Origin: Alphaproteobacteria bacterium
Lineage (GTDB): Bacteria; Pseudomonadota; Alphaproteobacteria; Reyranellales; Reyranellaceae
NCBI GenBank assembly: GCA_017308235.1
Contig: JAFKFL010000007.1
Coordinates: 409,033 to 473,032 of the forward strand
Length of the DNA: 64,000 nucleotides
Reading direction: 5' to 3'
The notes beneath the pieces are model-generated. The model worked only from the letters and a program-made list of their open reading frames with translations. It was not told where the DNA came from and did no database searches. A program made the position numbers and the translations under genes. Shown piece after piece: positions 8,698-17,298 of this stretch (within the stretch, counting starts at the first letter, position 1; every line of letters begins with the position of its first letter).

Positions 8698-9402
8698 CTA
8701 CTGGCCGGCCTTCCCCAACAGGACCGGCTTCGCACGCGAAGCGGCAGGGAACAGCTGCTGGAGCGCCTCGACCTTGGGAAGGTCGAACATGGCGATGTAC
8801 GGATTATGCGGGTGCAGCGTGGCGTAGTCCTGATGATAGGCCTCGGCGGGGTAGAACGGACTGGCCCCGTTGATCTGGGTCACGATGCGCTTCCGGTAGA
8901 CGCCCGCCTTGTTGAGCTGGTCGATGTAGGCTTCGGCCACGCGGCGCTGCTCGTTGTCCCGGGCAAAGATGGCGGAGCGGTACTGCGACCCGACATCCGG
9001 TCCCTGGCGGTTGAGTTCGGTCGGATTGTGGGCCACTGAAAAGAAGATCTGCAGGATCGTGCCGTAGCTCACGACTCGTGGATCGAACGTGATCTCCACC
9101 GATTCGGCGTGTCCCGTGCGGCCCGAGCTCACGACCTCGTAGACCGCGTCCTCTTTGCTGCCTCCGGCGTATCCTGAGACGGCCCGACTGACGCCGTTCA
9201 CATGCTGGAACACGGCCTGGACGCCCCAGAAACACCCGCCGGCCAGAACCGCTGTCTCGGTTGTCGCTTCCTGCCGTTGTTCGTTCACGACAGGCGCCGG
9301 CACCGCGACCACGGATTCTTTCGCAAGAACTGAGAGCGCGCCCGATCCAATACAAAGGAGCCCAATGGCCAGGACCACGCCCATCCCAACGATCGTTCTC
9401 AT
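8698..9402 (-). CDS. msrA: peptide-methionine (S)-S-oxide reductase MsrA, exported form
   Basis: This 234-residue enzyme reduces methionine-S-sulfoxide in proteins. The catalytic cysteine is in GGCFWGVQAVF (about residue 55), followed by the family motifs VSGYAGG, GRTGHAESVEI, FDPRVVSYG, FFSVAHNPTELNRQGPDVGS and QYRSAIF, and the C-terminal AEAYHQDY. A hydrophobic N-terminal segment (about residues 1-25) before the catalytic domain indicates export or membrane anchoring, so it probably repairs periplasmic proteins. The ATG at 9402 follows GGAGGCGCG. It lies 17 bp downstream of the sorbosone-dehydrogenase-like gene on the same strand and is likely co-transcribed with it. Confidence 0.95.
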   Translation of the reverse strand: MRTIVGMGVVLAIGLLCIGSGALSVLAKESVVAVPAPVVNEQRQEATTETAVLAGGCFWGVQAVFQHVNGVSRAVSGYAGGSKEDAVYEVVSSGRTGHAESVEITFDPRVVSYGTILQIFFSVAHNPTELNRQGPDVGSQYRSAIFARDNEQRRVAEAYIDQLNKAGVYRKRIVTQINGASPFYPAEAYHQDYATLHPHNPYIAMFDLPKVEALQQLFPAASRAKPVLLGKAGQ

Positions 9403-9419
9403 GTCGCGCCTCCTGTTGC

Positions 9420-10724
9420 TTACTGGGCTGTCACGCGCCAGATAACGTTGCCGACATCGTCCGCCATCAGGAGCGACCGCCGGTCGTGACCGAGCGTGAC
9501 TCCGACCGGCCGGCCGTACGACTCCTTTTCGTCTTCCGACAGGAAGCCCGAGAGGATGTCGCGCGGCGGTCCGGCCGGGCGGCCGTTGGCGAACGGGATG
9601 AACACCAGCTTGTAGCCGCTGAGCTTGCTGCGATTCCAGGAGCCGTGCTGGCCGATCGCCATGCCGTCCGGAAAGCCGGGCAGGGTGCCCGCCGGCATCC
9701 AGCAGAGGCCCAACGAGGCGGTGTGGCCGCCGAGCGCATAGTCCGGCGTGATGGCCTTGGCGACCATGGCCGCATCCTGCGGCACGCGGTCGTCGACCAC
9801 GCGATCCCAGTAGCAATAGGGCCAGCCGTAGAAGCCGCCATCTCGCACGGAAGTGAGATAATCGGGAGGGGTTTCGTCGCCGAGGCCGTCGCGCTCGTTG
9901 ACCACGGTCCACAGGACGCCCGTCGTGGGCTCCCAGGCGAGCCCCACGGCGTTGCGCAGGCCGGAGGCGAAGATGCGGCTGCGGCCGCTCGCGAGGTCGA
10001 GTTCGTAGATGGCGGCCCGGCCTTCTTCGACCTCCATGCCGTCGTCGGCGATGTTCGTGAACGAGCCGACGCCGGCATAGAGCTTCGTGCGGTCGGCATT
10101 CAGCAGCAGGCTTCGCGTCCAATGTCCGCCGGGTTTGAACGTCACGAGCTTGCGGCCGGGCGCAGTGATGCGGTCGGCGCCTGCCGTGTAGGGGAAGGCG
10201 ACCACGCCGTCGGTGTTACCGACGTAGAATGTGTCGCCGACCAGCGCCATGCCGAATGGCTGGCTCTGGTCTTTCAGGAAGATCTCGCGTGTTTCGGCCA
10301 CGCCGTCGCCGTTGCTGTCGCGCAGCAGCGTGATGCGGTTGGGACTGACACCCATGGCCGCAGCGCGCCTCATGGTGCTGATCATGGCGTAATCGAAGAC
10401 GGAGCGCGGCGAGCGGTCGAGGATGGTCGCTTCGGCGACCAGGACGTCGCCATTGGGCAACACCTCGATCCAGCGCGGGTGATCGAGATCCGATGCGAAT
10501 GCGTTGACCTTAAGTCCGGGCGCGGCGATGGGCACCCGTCCTCCGCTCCATCCCTTGGCGGACGGCATCTTCAATGTCGGGAGGTTGCCTTGCGGCTTCG
10601 CGTCCGGGATCGCGGGCGCATTTCCCCAGGCTGGCTCGGGCGTGCCTCCGGTCAGCCGCCTGACGTGAAGCGCGGTTCCCCCGATCACGGCGACACCACG
10701 GGCAAAAAGCGTCGAAAAGCTCAC
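9420..10724 (-). CDS. PQQ-dependent sugar dehydrogenase, L-sorbosone dehydrogenase-like
   Basis: This 434-residue protein is a six-bladed beta-propeller of the glucose/sorbosone dehydrogenase family. Visible motifs are LDHPRWIEVLPNGDVLVAEA, the Ca-binding-like DSNGDGVAETREIFL, QPFGMALVGDTFYVGN, GLRNAVGLAWEP, WTVVNERDGLGDE, YGWPYCYW and QHGSWNRSKLSGYKLVFIPF. Members usually bind pyrroloquinoline quinone in the periplasm and oxidise aldoses or aldehydes. The N terminus has a hydrophobic stretch that could be a signal anchor. The GTG at 10724 follows GAGGAG at 6 bases; the frame stays open further upstream without an export signal. It pairs with exported MsrA downstream, which suggests an oxidatively active periplasmic module. 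Confidence 0.88.
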   Translation of the reverse strand: MSFSTLFARGVAVIGGTALHVRRLTGGTPEPAWGNAPAIPDAKPQGNLPTLKMPSAKGWSGGRVPIAAPGLKVNAFASDLDHPRWIEVLPNGDVLVAEATILDRSPRSVFDYAMISTMRRAAAMGVSPNRITLLRDSNGDGVAETREIFLKDQSQPFGMALVGDTFYVGNTDGVVAFPYTAGADRITAPGRKLVTFKPGGHWTRSLLLNADRTKLYAGVGSFTNIADDGMEVEEGRAAIYELDLASGRSRIFASGLRNAVGLAWEPTTGVLWTVVNERDGLGDETPPDYLTSVRDGGFYGWPYCYWDRVVDDRVPQDAAMVAKAITPDYALGGHTASLGLCWMPAGTLPGFPDGMAIGQHGSWNRSKLSGYKLVFIPFANGRPAGPPRDILSGFLSEDEKESYGRPVGVTLGHDRRSLLMADDVGNVIWRVTAQ

Positions 10725-10844
10725 GGGCAACTCCTCATGGCACTCTTCTGATCCTGTCGGCTCGTTATGGTAGACAATATACAGCGAATGTCGTGACGTA
10801 TCAGGCGTCCAGTCCAACCATGCCAGAGAAGAGGGGTTCGTACC

Positions 10845-11261
10845 GTGGCCAAATATCCTTTCGACGAGAACGATGCCTTCAAGAAAGGCCGTGACGTGTG
10901 GTTCGAGATGCGCGGCCCCGCGGTGGCGCAGGCAGCCCTGGACCAGGCGGCACAACATGAAATGACGCGAGATTTGCGGCAATTCCTGTTCGAGCACTGC
11001 TTCGCTGCCGTCTGGGCGCGACCGGGTCTGGAGCGGGCGACCCGCAGCATCATCACAATTTCGGTACTGGCCGCCCTTGGGCGCACCGAAGAACTGAAAT
11101 CGCACATTCGCATGGGGCTAAACAACGGGCTCACGCGCGAGCAGCTCAAGGAGCTGTTCCTCCATGTCGGCGTCTACGCCGGCGCCCCGTCGGCCGTGTC
11201 CGCGGTTCGCGCGGCGATGGAGGAATTCGATTCGATCGACAAGACAAAGGCCAAGGCCTGA
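10845..11261 (+). CDS. carboxymuconolactone decarboxylase family protein
   Basis: This 138-residue single-domain protein belongs to the CMD/AhpD-like helical family. It shows the gamma-carboxymuconolactone decarboxylase pattern: FLFEHCFAAVWARPGL, RSIITISVLAALGRTEELKSH, RMGLNNGLTREQLKELFLHV and GVYAGAPSAVSAVR. True PcaC decarboxylates 4-carboxymuconolactone in the protocatechuate branch, but no other pca gene is in the window, so a different hydrolase- or oxidoreductase-like role is possible. It uses a GTG start at 10845. It is divergent from the sugar dehydrogenase gene across 120 bp and is followed by a strong hairpin and a cupin gene. Confidence 0.88.
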   Translation: MAKYPFDENDAFKKGRDVWFEMRGPAVAQAALDQAAQHEMTRDLRQFLFEHCFAAVWARPGLERATRSIITISVLAALGRTEELKSHIRMGLNNGLTREQLKELFLHVGVYAGAPSAVSAVRAAMEEFDSIDKTKAKA

Positions 11262-11268
11262 GCGAACG

Positions 11269-11302
11269 GCGGCCGTCCCACCCGTTCGATGGGGACGGCC
11301 GC
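11269..11302. terminator. strong GC-rich hairpin after the CMD gene
   Basis: An 11-base perfect inverted repeat, GCGGCCGTCCC at 11269-11279 and GGGACGGCCGC at 11292-11302, with a 12-base loop. It starts 7 bases after the stop codon. There is no T-run after it, so it is either a weak terminator, a mRNA 3' stabiliser or a processing hairpin between the CMD and cupin genes. Confidence 0.5.
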
Positions 11303-11391
11303 ATCTCGCGGAGCGACGACAGGGCAAACGCCGGTCTGGCGCTGGAGTGCCCGAACGGTGATCATCGCCCATGCAACGTACGGAGGAAGCC

Positions 11392-11739
11392 ATGAAAGTC
11401 CTGCGGACCAACGACATCGAGCAGAAAGAGCGCGGCGGCGGCCTGTTCAAAGGACGGGTGACTGTCCAGCCCGTGCTCGATTCGGATGCAAGTGATCTGC
11501 GCACCAACGTCATCAATTTCGACAAGGGTGCGGTGAACGTTTTTCACGTGCACGACTTCGACCAGGTGCTGTACGTCACCAAAGGCGAAGGCATCATCGC
11601 GACCGAGAAGGAGGAGATCCGCATCAGGCCGGGCGACTTCGTCGTCATCCCGGCGGGCGAAAAGCACTGGCATGGTGCCACGCCCGATTCGGACTTCGCG
11701 CACATCGCCATCTCGATCCGCGGGAAGACGACTTATTAG
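11392..11739 (+). CDS. cupin domain-containing protein
   Basis: This 115-residue single cupin contains motif 1 (HVHDFDQVLYVTKGEG) and motif 2 (IRPGDFVVIPAGEKHWHGA). The two histidines of HVH, the Gln/Asp nearby and the later H-W-H could bind a metal ion. Proteins this small act as dioxygenases, isomerases or small-molecule sensors; the substrate cannot be told from sequence. The ATG at 11392 follows ACGGAGGAAGCC, which beats an in-frame ATG seven codons earlier. It lies 130 bp after the carboxymuconolactone decarboxylase-like gene; CMD and cupin domains are often neighbours and sometimes fused, which supports a shared pathway. Confidence 0.88.
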   Translation: MKVLRTNDIEQKERGGGLFKGRVTVQPVLDSDASDLRTNVINFDKGAVNVFHVHDFDQVLYVTKGEGIIATEKEEIRIRPGDFVVIPAGEKHWHGATPDSDFAHIAISIRGKTTY

Positions 11740-11931
11740 TCGCTTACGGCATGTCGTGCCCCAAAAGCGGGCCTCGATGTCGGATTTGCGGAGGGGAGTC
11801 TGAACGAGCTCGGTTCGGTTGTCGGAATTGAACCGGCAGCGCGAAGGGCGTGATTTGTGATCCGTCGGTGCTACTATCGCGCGTCCCCTCCAAGCCGGAG
11901 ATAGAGATGAAGATTTTCAGGCGGTATCGCG

Positions 11932-12144
11932 TTGTCGGCGCGTAGTGTTGGTTGCGACCTCTGCGCAGGTCGCGGTTGGATTCGGCCAGTCAATGGCGCA
12001 CCGAAGCCTTGCCCCAGGTGCAATGCCGCTGGCGAGAGCCCGGATGTCCAGGTTGACGATGGCCATCCGACGCAAGCGCGGCTCGACCCGAAGAAGAAGC
12101 ATCTGCGTCGGCCGAAATTCCCCGTGAAGCCGGCAGGTGGATGA
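11932..12144 (+). CDS. small cysteine-motif (DnaJ-like zinc finger) protein, start uncertain
   Basis: The 70-codon frame encodes a compact cysteine motif near its N terminus: CDLCAGRGW, then after 13 residues CPRCNAAGE. This C-x2-C-x-G-x-G ... C-x2-C-x3-G spacing is the pattern of half a DnaJ-type zinc-binding module, and the rest is basic (PKKKHLRRPKF). The only in-frame start is a TTG at 11932 without a good RBS. An ATG at 11907 with a nearby GGAG opens a 12-codon frame (MKIFRRYRVVGA) that stops at 11943; joining it to the cysteine frame requires skipping one base. So this may be a frameshifted gene, a sequencing error or a real short ORF. Confidence 0.4.
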   Translation: MSARSVGCDLCAGRGWIRPVNGAPKPCPRCNAAGESPDVQVDDGHPTQARLDPKKKHLRRPKFPVKPAGG

Positions 12145-12186
12145 CCTCGAAAGGGTCTTTGCTCACCTGCAATTGAAGGACGAGAA

Positions 12187-13173
12187 ATGAAGCAGCATGC
12201 CTTCGGTCCGTTTCCTCCAGTCTCGATCCTGACGTTGGGTGGCGGCGGCCTCGGCATGTTGTGGGGGAAGACGACGGTCGAGGAATGTGTCGCCACGGTG
12301 CATGACGCCGTGGCCACAGGCATCACGGTGCTCGATCTCGCGCCGCGCTATGGCGATGGCAAGGCGGAGCTGGTCGTGGGCGAGGCCTTTGGCGGCAAGC
12401 TGCCGGCCGGCATCCGCGTCACCAGCAAATGCAATCTGGGCAACGCGGCGCCCGAAAGTGTCGAAGCGATTCTTCGCCAATCGATCGAGGCCAGTCTGAA
12501 ACGCCTTCGCCTGCCGCGACTGGACCTCTTCTTCCTGCATTCCAATGTCGTGCCCGATCAGCCTTTCATTGCCCGCGCGGCCTCCGGCGCGGCCGAGCGC
12601 ATGACGCCTTATGCGACCTTCGTCGATCATGTGCGGCCGGCGTTCGAGCGTTTCGTTGCGGAGGGCCTGATCGGCGCCTGGGGGCTGACCGGGATCGGCC
12701 ATCCCGACACGATCATCAAGGTGCTCGGTGAACGGCCTGCGCCGGCGGCGGTGCAATGCATCGCCAATCTCCTCGACTCGCCCGGCGGCCTGAAGTTCTT
12801 CGAGGGCCCCGCCAAGCCGCGCTCGGTGATCGCGGCGGCGCGTGCTAACAAAGTGGGCGTGATGGGCATCCGCGCCGTGCAAGCCGGTGCGCTCACCAGC
12901 GCGATCGACCGGCCGCTGCCGGACGATCATGCCGAGGTGCGCGACTACCGCCTGGCCGCGCCCTTCCGCGAGATCTGCGCCGAGCTTGACGTTAACCCGG
13001 CTGTCATCGCGCATCGCTATGCCCTGTCGCTCGACATCGACACCCTGGTCCTCGGCGTGAAGAACCGTCAGGAGCTGGCCGAGTGTGTTGCGGCTGCCGA
13101 AGCCGGTCCCTTGTCGCCTGAGTTGATGCAGCGGATCGATTCAGCGTTGGAGGGTGCGCGAAGAGCGGCGTGA
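12187..13173 (+). CDS. aldo/keto reductase family protein
   Basis: This 328-residue protein is a TIM-barrel NAD(P)H-dependent reductase. Visible features are the N-terminal LTLGGGGLGMLWG, the catalytic tetrad neighbourhoods TVLDLAPRYGDGKAE (Asp, Tyr), RVTSKCNLG (Lys) and LDLFFLHSN (His), and the C-terminal HRYALSLDIDTLVLGVKN that binds the cofactor. It fits the AKR group with D-threo-aldose 1-dehydrogenase-like members. The start follows GAAGGACG. It sits upstream of a D-aminoacylase-like gene on the same strand with 164 bp between, so a shared operon is uncertain. The substrate is unknown. Confidence 0.9.
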   Translation: MKQHAFGPFPPVSILTLGGGGLGMLWGKTTVEECVATVHDAVATGITVLDLAPRYGDGKAELVVGEAFGGKLPAGIRVTSKCNLGNAAPESVEAILRQSIEASLKRLRLPRLDLFFLHSNVVPDQPFIARAASGAAERMTPYATFVDHVRPAFERFVAEGLIGAWGLTGIGHPDTIIKVLGERPAPAAVQCIANLLDSPGGLKFFEGPAKPRSVIAAARANKVGVMGIRAVQAGALTSAIDRPLPDDHAEVRDYRLAAPFREICAELDVNPAVIAHRYALSLDIDTLVLGVKNRQELAECVAAAEAGPLSPELMQRIDSALEGARRAA

Positions 13174-13337
13174 GATGCGATATTTCCGACGTGACTTGCC
13201 ATTCCCCCGCCAAGCCATGAGCGGTGACGTTGGCCGGCGTGCGCGGGGCGCAAGGCAAGGCCGTGCTTCCGGCTTCCGGCGCCCAGGGATGTGTGGAAAG
13301 CTTGTAAACCCATTCTCGACGGAAAGCGGCACAGACT

Positions 13338-15056
13338 ATGCATGACATCGTCATCCGGGGCGGTCGTATCGTGGACGGCACGGGAGCACCCGCCGCGCAG
13401 GGCGACGTCGCCATCGAGGGCGACAAGATCGTCCAGGTCGGCGGGAAGGCGGGTCCGGGCCGTCGCGAGGTGAAGGCCGACGGGCGAATCGTCACCCCGG
13501 GATGGGTCGATGTGCACACCCACTATGACGGCCAGGCCACCTGGGATCCGGTGCTCGCACCTTCTTCCTGGCACGGCGCCACGACCATTGCGTTCGGCAA
13601 TTGCGGCGTGGGCTTCGCGCCCGTTCGCAAACAGCATCACAAGGCGCTGATCGATCTGATGGAAGGGGTGGAGGACATCCCCGGCATCACGCTCAGCGAA
13701 GGCCTCAAGTGGGACTGGGAAAGCTTCCCCGACTATCTCGATGCGCTCGCGCGGCTGCCGCGCACCGTCGATGTCGCCGCACAGCTCGCCCATCACCCGT
13801 TGCGGGTCTATGTCATGGGCGAGCGCGCCATCGCCCGCGAGCAGGCGACGGCCGAGGATATCGAAGCCATGGCCCGGCTCGCGGAGGAGGCGCTGAAGGC
13901 TGGCGCCGTCGGCTTCACCACCAGCCGCACCGACCAGCACAAGACGGTGGCCGGCGATCTCGTTCCCGGCCGCTATGCCGAGCATGAGGAGCTGATCGCC
14001 ATCGGCAAGGCGATGGGCCGCGCGGGCCGCGGCGCGTTCGGCATGCTCTCCGATTTCGAGGACGAAGCCGCCGAGTTCGAATGGATGCGCCAGGTGGCGA
14101 AGGACAGCGGTCGGCCCGTCTGGTTCCTGCTCACCGACCGCAGCTATGATCCCGAGCGTTGGCGCCGCCTGATGGACGGCGTCCGCGCCGCCCGCGCCGA
14201 CAACCTGCCGCTCGCCGCCCAAGTCGCGGGACGTCCGGTGGGGTTGACGCTCGGCCTCGGCACCTCGCTCAATCCCTTCGCGCTGCGCGAGGCCTTTGCC
14301 GAAGCAGCCAAGCTGCCGCCGGCCGAGATGCTCGCGAAGCTGCGCGATCCCGAGATGCGCCGCACGATCCTAGCGCAGGAGGCGTCGCCCCGGCTGCTCG
14401 AAGTGCTGCCGCCGTTGTCGCGCCAGATCGCGACGCGCTGGGACCGCATGTACCTGCTCGGCGATCCGCCGGATTACGAGCCGCCTCCGGAGAGCAGCAT
14501 TGCCGCCATGGCCGAGCGCGCCGGCATTTCTCCGCAGGAGTTCTGCTACGACTATCTGGTCGGCGGCGACGGCAGCCGGATGGTCTATTTTCCCGTCACC
14601 AACTACGTGCATGGCGATCTCGAGGTCGTACGCGAATTGATCGAGGATCCGCACACCATCCTCGGCCTGTCGGACGGCGGCGCGCATTGCGGCGTGATCT
14701 GCGATGCCTCGCTCAACACGACTATGCTGTGCCATTGGGTGCGCGACCGCACGAGGGGCCCGCGCCTGCCGCTCGAATTCGTGGTGAAGCAGCAGACGAG
14801 CGAGACGGCGGATTTCTTCGGCTTCCACGATCGCGGCCGGCTGCAGCCGGGCCTCAAGGCCGACGTGAACGTCATCGACTTCGACGGCCTGCGCTTGCAT
14901 GCCCCGAAGATGATCTTCGACCTGCCGGCCGGCGGACGACGCCTGGTCCAGCGCGTCGACGGTTACGACATGACGATCTGCTCGGGCGTGCCGATCTTCG
15001 AGCGGGGCGAGGAAACCGGCGCCCGCCCCGGCAAGCTGGTCCGTTCGACGGGGTAA
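13338..15056 (+). CDS. N-acyl-D-amino acid deacylase-like amidohydrolase
   Basis: This 572-residue protein belongs to the amidohydrolase superfamily, D-aminoacylase branch. The N-terminal beta-sandwich (IRGGRIVDGTGAP ... GRIVTPGWVDVHTH) leads into the metal-binding HTHYDGQATWDP motif. Later come GNCGVGFAPVR, a histidine in QLAHHPLRVYVMG, the Ser/Asp-rich FTTSRTDQHKT and the C-terminal GLSDGGAHCG. Family III members deacylate N-acyl-D-amino acids or hydrolyse dihydropyrimidine-like rings using one or two zinc ions in the cytoplasm. The substrate is not predictable. A 109-bp palindromic repeat follows the stop directly. Confidence 0.9.
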   Translation: MHDIVIRGGRIVDGTGAPAAQGDVAIEGDKIVQVGGKAGPGRREVKADGRIVTPGWVDVHTHYDGQATWDPVLAPSSWHGATTIAFGNCGVGFAPVRKQHHKALIDLMEGVEDIPGITLSEGLKWDWESFPDYLDALARLPRTVDVAAQLAHHPLRVYVMGERAIAREQATAEDIEAMARLAEEALKAGAVGFTTSRTDQHKTVAGDLVPGRYAEHEELIAIGKAMGRAGRGAFGMLSDFEDEAAEFEWMRQVAKDSGRPVWFLLTDRSYDPERWRRLMDGVRAARADNLPLAAQVAGRPVGLTLGLGTSLNPFALREAFAEAAKLPPAEMLAKLRDPEMRRTILAQEASPRLLEVLPPLSRQIATRWDRMYLLGDPPDYEPPPESSIAAMAERAGISPQEFCYDYLVGGDGSRMVYFPVTNYVHGDLEVVRELIEDPHTILGLSDGGAHCGVICDASLNTTMLCHWVRDRTRGPRLPLEFVVKQQTSETADFFGFHDRGRLQPGLKADVNVIDFDGLRLHAPKMIFDLPAGGRRLVQRVDGYDMTICSGVPIFERGEETGARPGKLVRSTG

Positions 15057-15065
15057 AACCAAGGA

Positions 15066-15174
15066 CACCTCATCCTGAGGAGCGCCGAAGGCGCGTCTCG
15101 AAGGATGGGAACGAGCACCGTGTTTGTTGCCACCCTTCGAGATGCGGCCTGCGGCCGCTCCTCAGGATGAGGTG
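15066..15174. repeat. dispersed intergenic palindrome, family A copy 1
   Basis: The element has perfect 18-base terminal arms (CACCTCATCCTGAGGAGC and its complement GCTCCTCAGGATGAGGTG) and internal arms around TCTCGAAGGATGG and CCACCCTTCGAGA, so it can fold into one long hairpin. It lies 10 bases after the amidohydrolase stop. Three related copies are at 16173-16286, 54330-54435 and 60738-60812. This is typical of REP or MITE-like elements. Confidence 0.85.
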
Positions 15175-15519
15175 GTGCGAGGGCGCGTAACGACGGGCCT
15201 TCCCAAGTGCAGCCGTGCAGGCTAGAGAAACGCCGCTCCTTCTGCAGGTTGTTCTCCTTTGCCTAAGTAACGGCCGGTCTCACCCCTTCCATCAGACCAG
15301 CGCGGCAGCGCCAACGCGTTGCCGTTTTCGTGAGCATGTAAGCTCGTCTTGGTGGCGGTTCGAGACCGGTATGGCATGGCTGAACCGCGCCGGGGTCATG
15401 CTCCGGCCGCCACCTGATCTCTATCCGCCACGCAAATCCCTGCCACACCGCGCCTGACAGGACGTGTCCCGTCCACGCCGCCGTCTTGATGAGCTTCCCA
15501 GTGGGAAGAGCAAGCCGGC
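15175..15519. other. intergenic region, no gene seen
   Basis: About 345 bases between the palindromic repeat and the DUF1062 gene. Short frames on both strands lack RBSs and protein-like composition. No promoter motif or RNA gene was recognised. Confidence 0.35.
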
Positions 15520-16170
15520 ATGTCCGACATCCTTCGTGTTTTGTGGACGATCGTTCCTCGGCGCGTCGCCCCGGAGCCTTGGCTGAATTGCAAACGGTGC
15601 CGCGATAGCCGGCCGTTCCGAAGCAGCGGGAAGATCAGGGTCAACGCCAACGGAAAGCGCCTCGACGCGTGGCTGATCTACAAATGCACGTCGTGCGACA
15701 GCACCTGGAAGCGCCCGATCTTGGAGCGCCGGCACGTCCGGACGATCGACCCGCATGTCCTGATGTCGCTGCACGCCAACGATCCGGAAGTGGCGCATCG
15801 GCTGCCGCTCGATGTCGGGAGCTTGCGATGCAAGGTCGGATTGGCTGAGCAATCCGACGATGTTGTGGTGCGCAAGGAGGTGCGGTCGGAGAGCCTGACA
15901 CCGGCCCGGCGGCTGGAAATCCTCTGTGCCGTTCCCGAGGGGACCGGGTTGCGCACGGACCGGCTCCTGGCAGTCGGGCTCGGCTTGTCGCGAAGCCGCA
16001 TTCGCAGCCTGCAAGAGGCGGGACATCTCGCGGTGTTTCCGGAGGCATCGCGCAAGCGGCACTCGATCGTACGTAACGGTATGCGCGTGACGATCGAGCT
16101 CTCGAAGATCGACGACCGCGACGAGATTGTGATGGCAGCCAAAGGCGGTAGCCCTGCCGCACGATACTGA
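15520..16170 (+). CDS. DUF1062 domain-containing protein
   Basis: This 216-residue protein matches the DUF1062 family as I know it: an N-terminal zinc-ribbon-like part with NCKRC and KCTSCDSTW cysteine pairs, separated by the conserved GKIRVNANGKRLDAWLIY, then a basic region, and a C-terminal segment (RTDRLLAVGLGLSRSRIRSL) with an S4-like or helix-turn-helix look. The four cysteines could hold zinc. The role is unknown; a nucleic-acid-binding function is an inference from the ribbon and the basic C terminus. A family A palindrome begins 3 bases after its stop. Confidence 0.82.
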   Translation: MSDILRVLWTIVPRRVAPEPWLNCKRCRDSRPFRSSGKIRVNANGKRLDAWLIYKCTSCDSTWKRPILERRHVRTIDPHVLMSLHANDPEVAHRLPLDVGSLRCKVGLAEQSDDVVVRKEVRSESLTPARRLEILCAVPEGTGLRTDRLLAVGLGLSRSRIRSLQEAGHLAVFPEASRKRHSIVRNGMRVTIELSKIDDRDEIVMAAKGGSPAARY

Positions 16171-16172
16171 AT

Positions 16173-16286
16173 CACCTCACCCTGAGGAGCCGTGCGAAGC
16201 ACGGCGTCTCGAAGGATGGGAACGCGCACCGTGTTTGTTGCCCATCCTTCGAGACGGCCGCTACGCGGGCCCCTTAGGATGAGGTG
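16173..16286. repeat. dispersed intergenic palindrome, family A copy 2
   Basis: The same design as copy 1: outer arms CACCTCACCCTGAGGAGC-type and CCTTAGGATGAGGTG, with internal arms GTCTCGAAGGATGGG and CCCATCCTTCGAGAC. The loop sequence CACCGTGTTTGTTG is shared with copy 1. It fills the gap between the convergent DUF1062 and aldo/keto reductase genes and may serve as a bidirectional terminator. Confidence 0.85.
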
Positions 16287-16308
16287 ACTTTGTCCTAGCG
16301 ATCGATGC

Positions 16309-17268
16309 TCACGCCGTCTTGACGCGGCCGGGGAGGTCGAGCCCGACGCCGGTCAGATGGCCGAACGAGGCGTGAAGCCGCTCGATGCTCTGTGGTGCGA
16401 GCGGCGGGCGGAGGATCGAGGCGACGTTGTCGGCGACATGGGCCTTGTTGCCGGTGCCGAAAAGAATGACGTCGGCACCTTGCTCGTGGCGCGCGTAGCG
16501 GTAGGCCGCATCCGTGATGCTTTGCGCACCGCCTTCGGAGATCAGGAACTCGAGCGGATCGCCCCTCGACAGGATCGAAGCGTCGAGCTGGCCTTGTTCG
16601 ACCAGCTTGGCGAAGATGTCGCGACGGTACGCGGCATTGCTGAAGATGTTGCGCACGACGAACATCAGGAGCGTTCCGATGCCCCGCCGCTGCGTCTCGG
16701 GAAAGATCCTCTGCCGCGCGCCCTGGTTCATGAGGCTGTAGGCCAGCATCACCACCTCCCACGGCGTCTCCAGGATCGCTCGTGCGAGCATCTTCTGTTC
16801 CGGATCGCGGGGGCCCGTTTCGGTGATGCCGATATGGCGCACCTTTCCCTGTTCCTTGAGCTTCACCAGGGCAGGGGCCAGCACGTCGCGATGATGCTCG
16901 TAGGCCTCGGGATGGACGCCATGAAAGTGGAAGATGTCGACGTAATCGAGGCCGAGCCGCTGCAGCGCGGCCTCGACGCGGCGAGTCACCGTCTCGGCCG
17001 TCTCCCCACCGCCCCGGAACAGGGCCTTGGTCGAGATCACCAGCCGGTCGCGGTCATAGTGGCGGACCGCGGCGCCCACGATCTCCTCGGAGCCATAGGC
17101 TTCGGCGGTGTCGAGGAAATTGACGCCGAGATCGACCGCCGTCCGCACCACCGCCACGCAGTCGTCTGCGCTCGCGCCGCGCCCCAGACCCAGCCGGCTG
17201 TTGCCGCCGCATCCAAGCCCGGCAACGCTCACCGTAAGGCCGGTCTTTCCAAGAGGCCGATATTCCAT
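16309..17268 (-). CDS. aldo/keto reductase family protein
   Basis: This 319-residue enzyme is a second AKR of the window, of the subfamily close to L-galactose/D-threo-aldose dehydrogenases and YgzF-like proteins. Motifs are MEYRPLGKTGLTVSVAGLGC, NFLDTAEAYGSEEIVG (Asp, Tyr), LVISTKALF (Lys), YVDIFHFHGVHPEAY (His) and VILFGTGNKAHV near the C terminus for NADPH. The ATG at 17268 has AAGGAG 5 bases upstream; two GTG codons before it are poorer. It is 30 bp downstream of the methyltransferase gene on the same strand, so these two are probably in one operon. Confidence 0.9.
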   Translation of the reverse strand: MEYRPLGKTGLTVSVAGLGCGGNSRLGLGRGASADDCVAVVRTAVDLGVNFLDTAEAYGSEEIVGAAVRHYDRDRLVISTKALFRGGGETAETVTRRVEAALQRLGLDYVDIFHFHGVHPEAYEHHRDVLAPALVKLKEQGKVRHIGITETGPRDPEQKMLARAILETPWEVVMLAYSLMNQGARQRIFPETQRRGIGTLLMFVVRNIFSNAAYRRDIFAKLVEQGQLDASILSRGDPLEFLISEGGAQSITDAAYRYARHEQGADVILFGTGNKAHVADNVASILRPPLAPQSIERLHASFGHLTGVGLDLPGRVKTA

Positions 17269-17298
17269 CACCACTCCTTACAGGCTTGTTACGCAACC

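Noticed and set aside
8806..10751. Very long plus-strand frames opposite the sugar dehydrogenase
   Set aside because: They are antisense to a family-assigned propeller protein with a good RBS and have no recognisable motif.
15066..16286. Considered a composite transposon flanked by two inverted-repeat elements around the DUF1062 gene
   Set aside because: The two elements are each self-contained palindromes, no transposase is present, and similar copies exist far away, so dispersed repeats explain them better.
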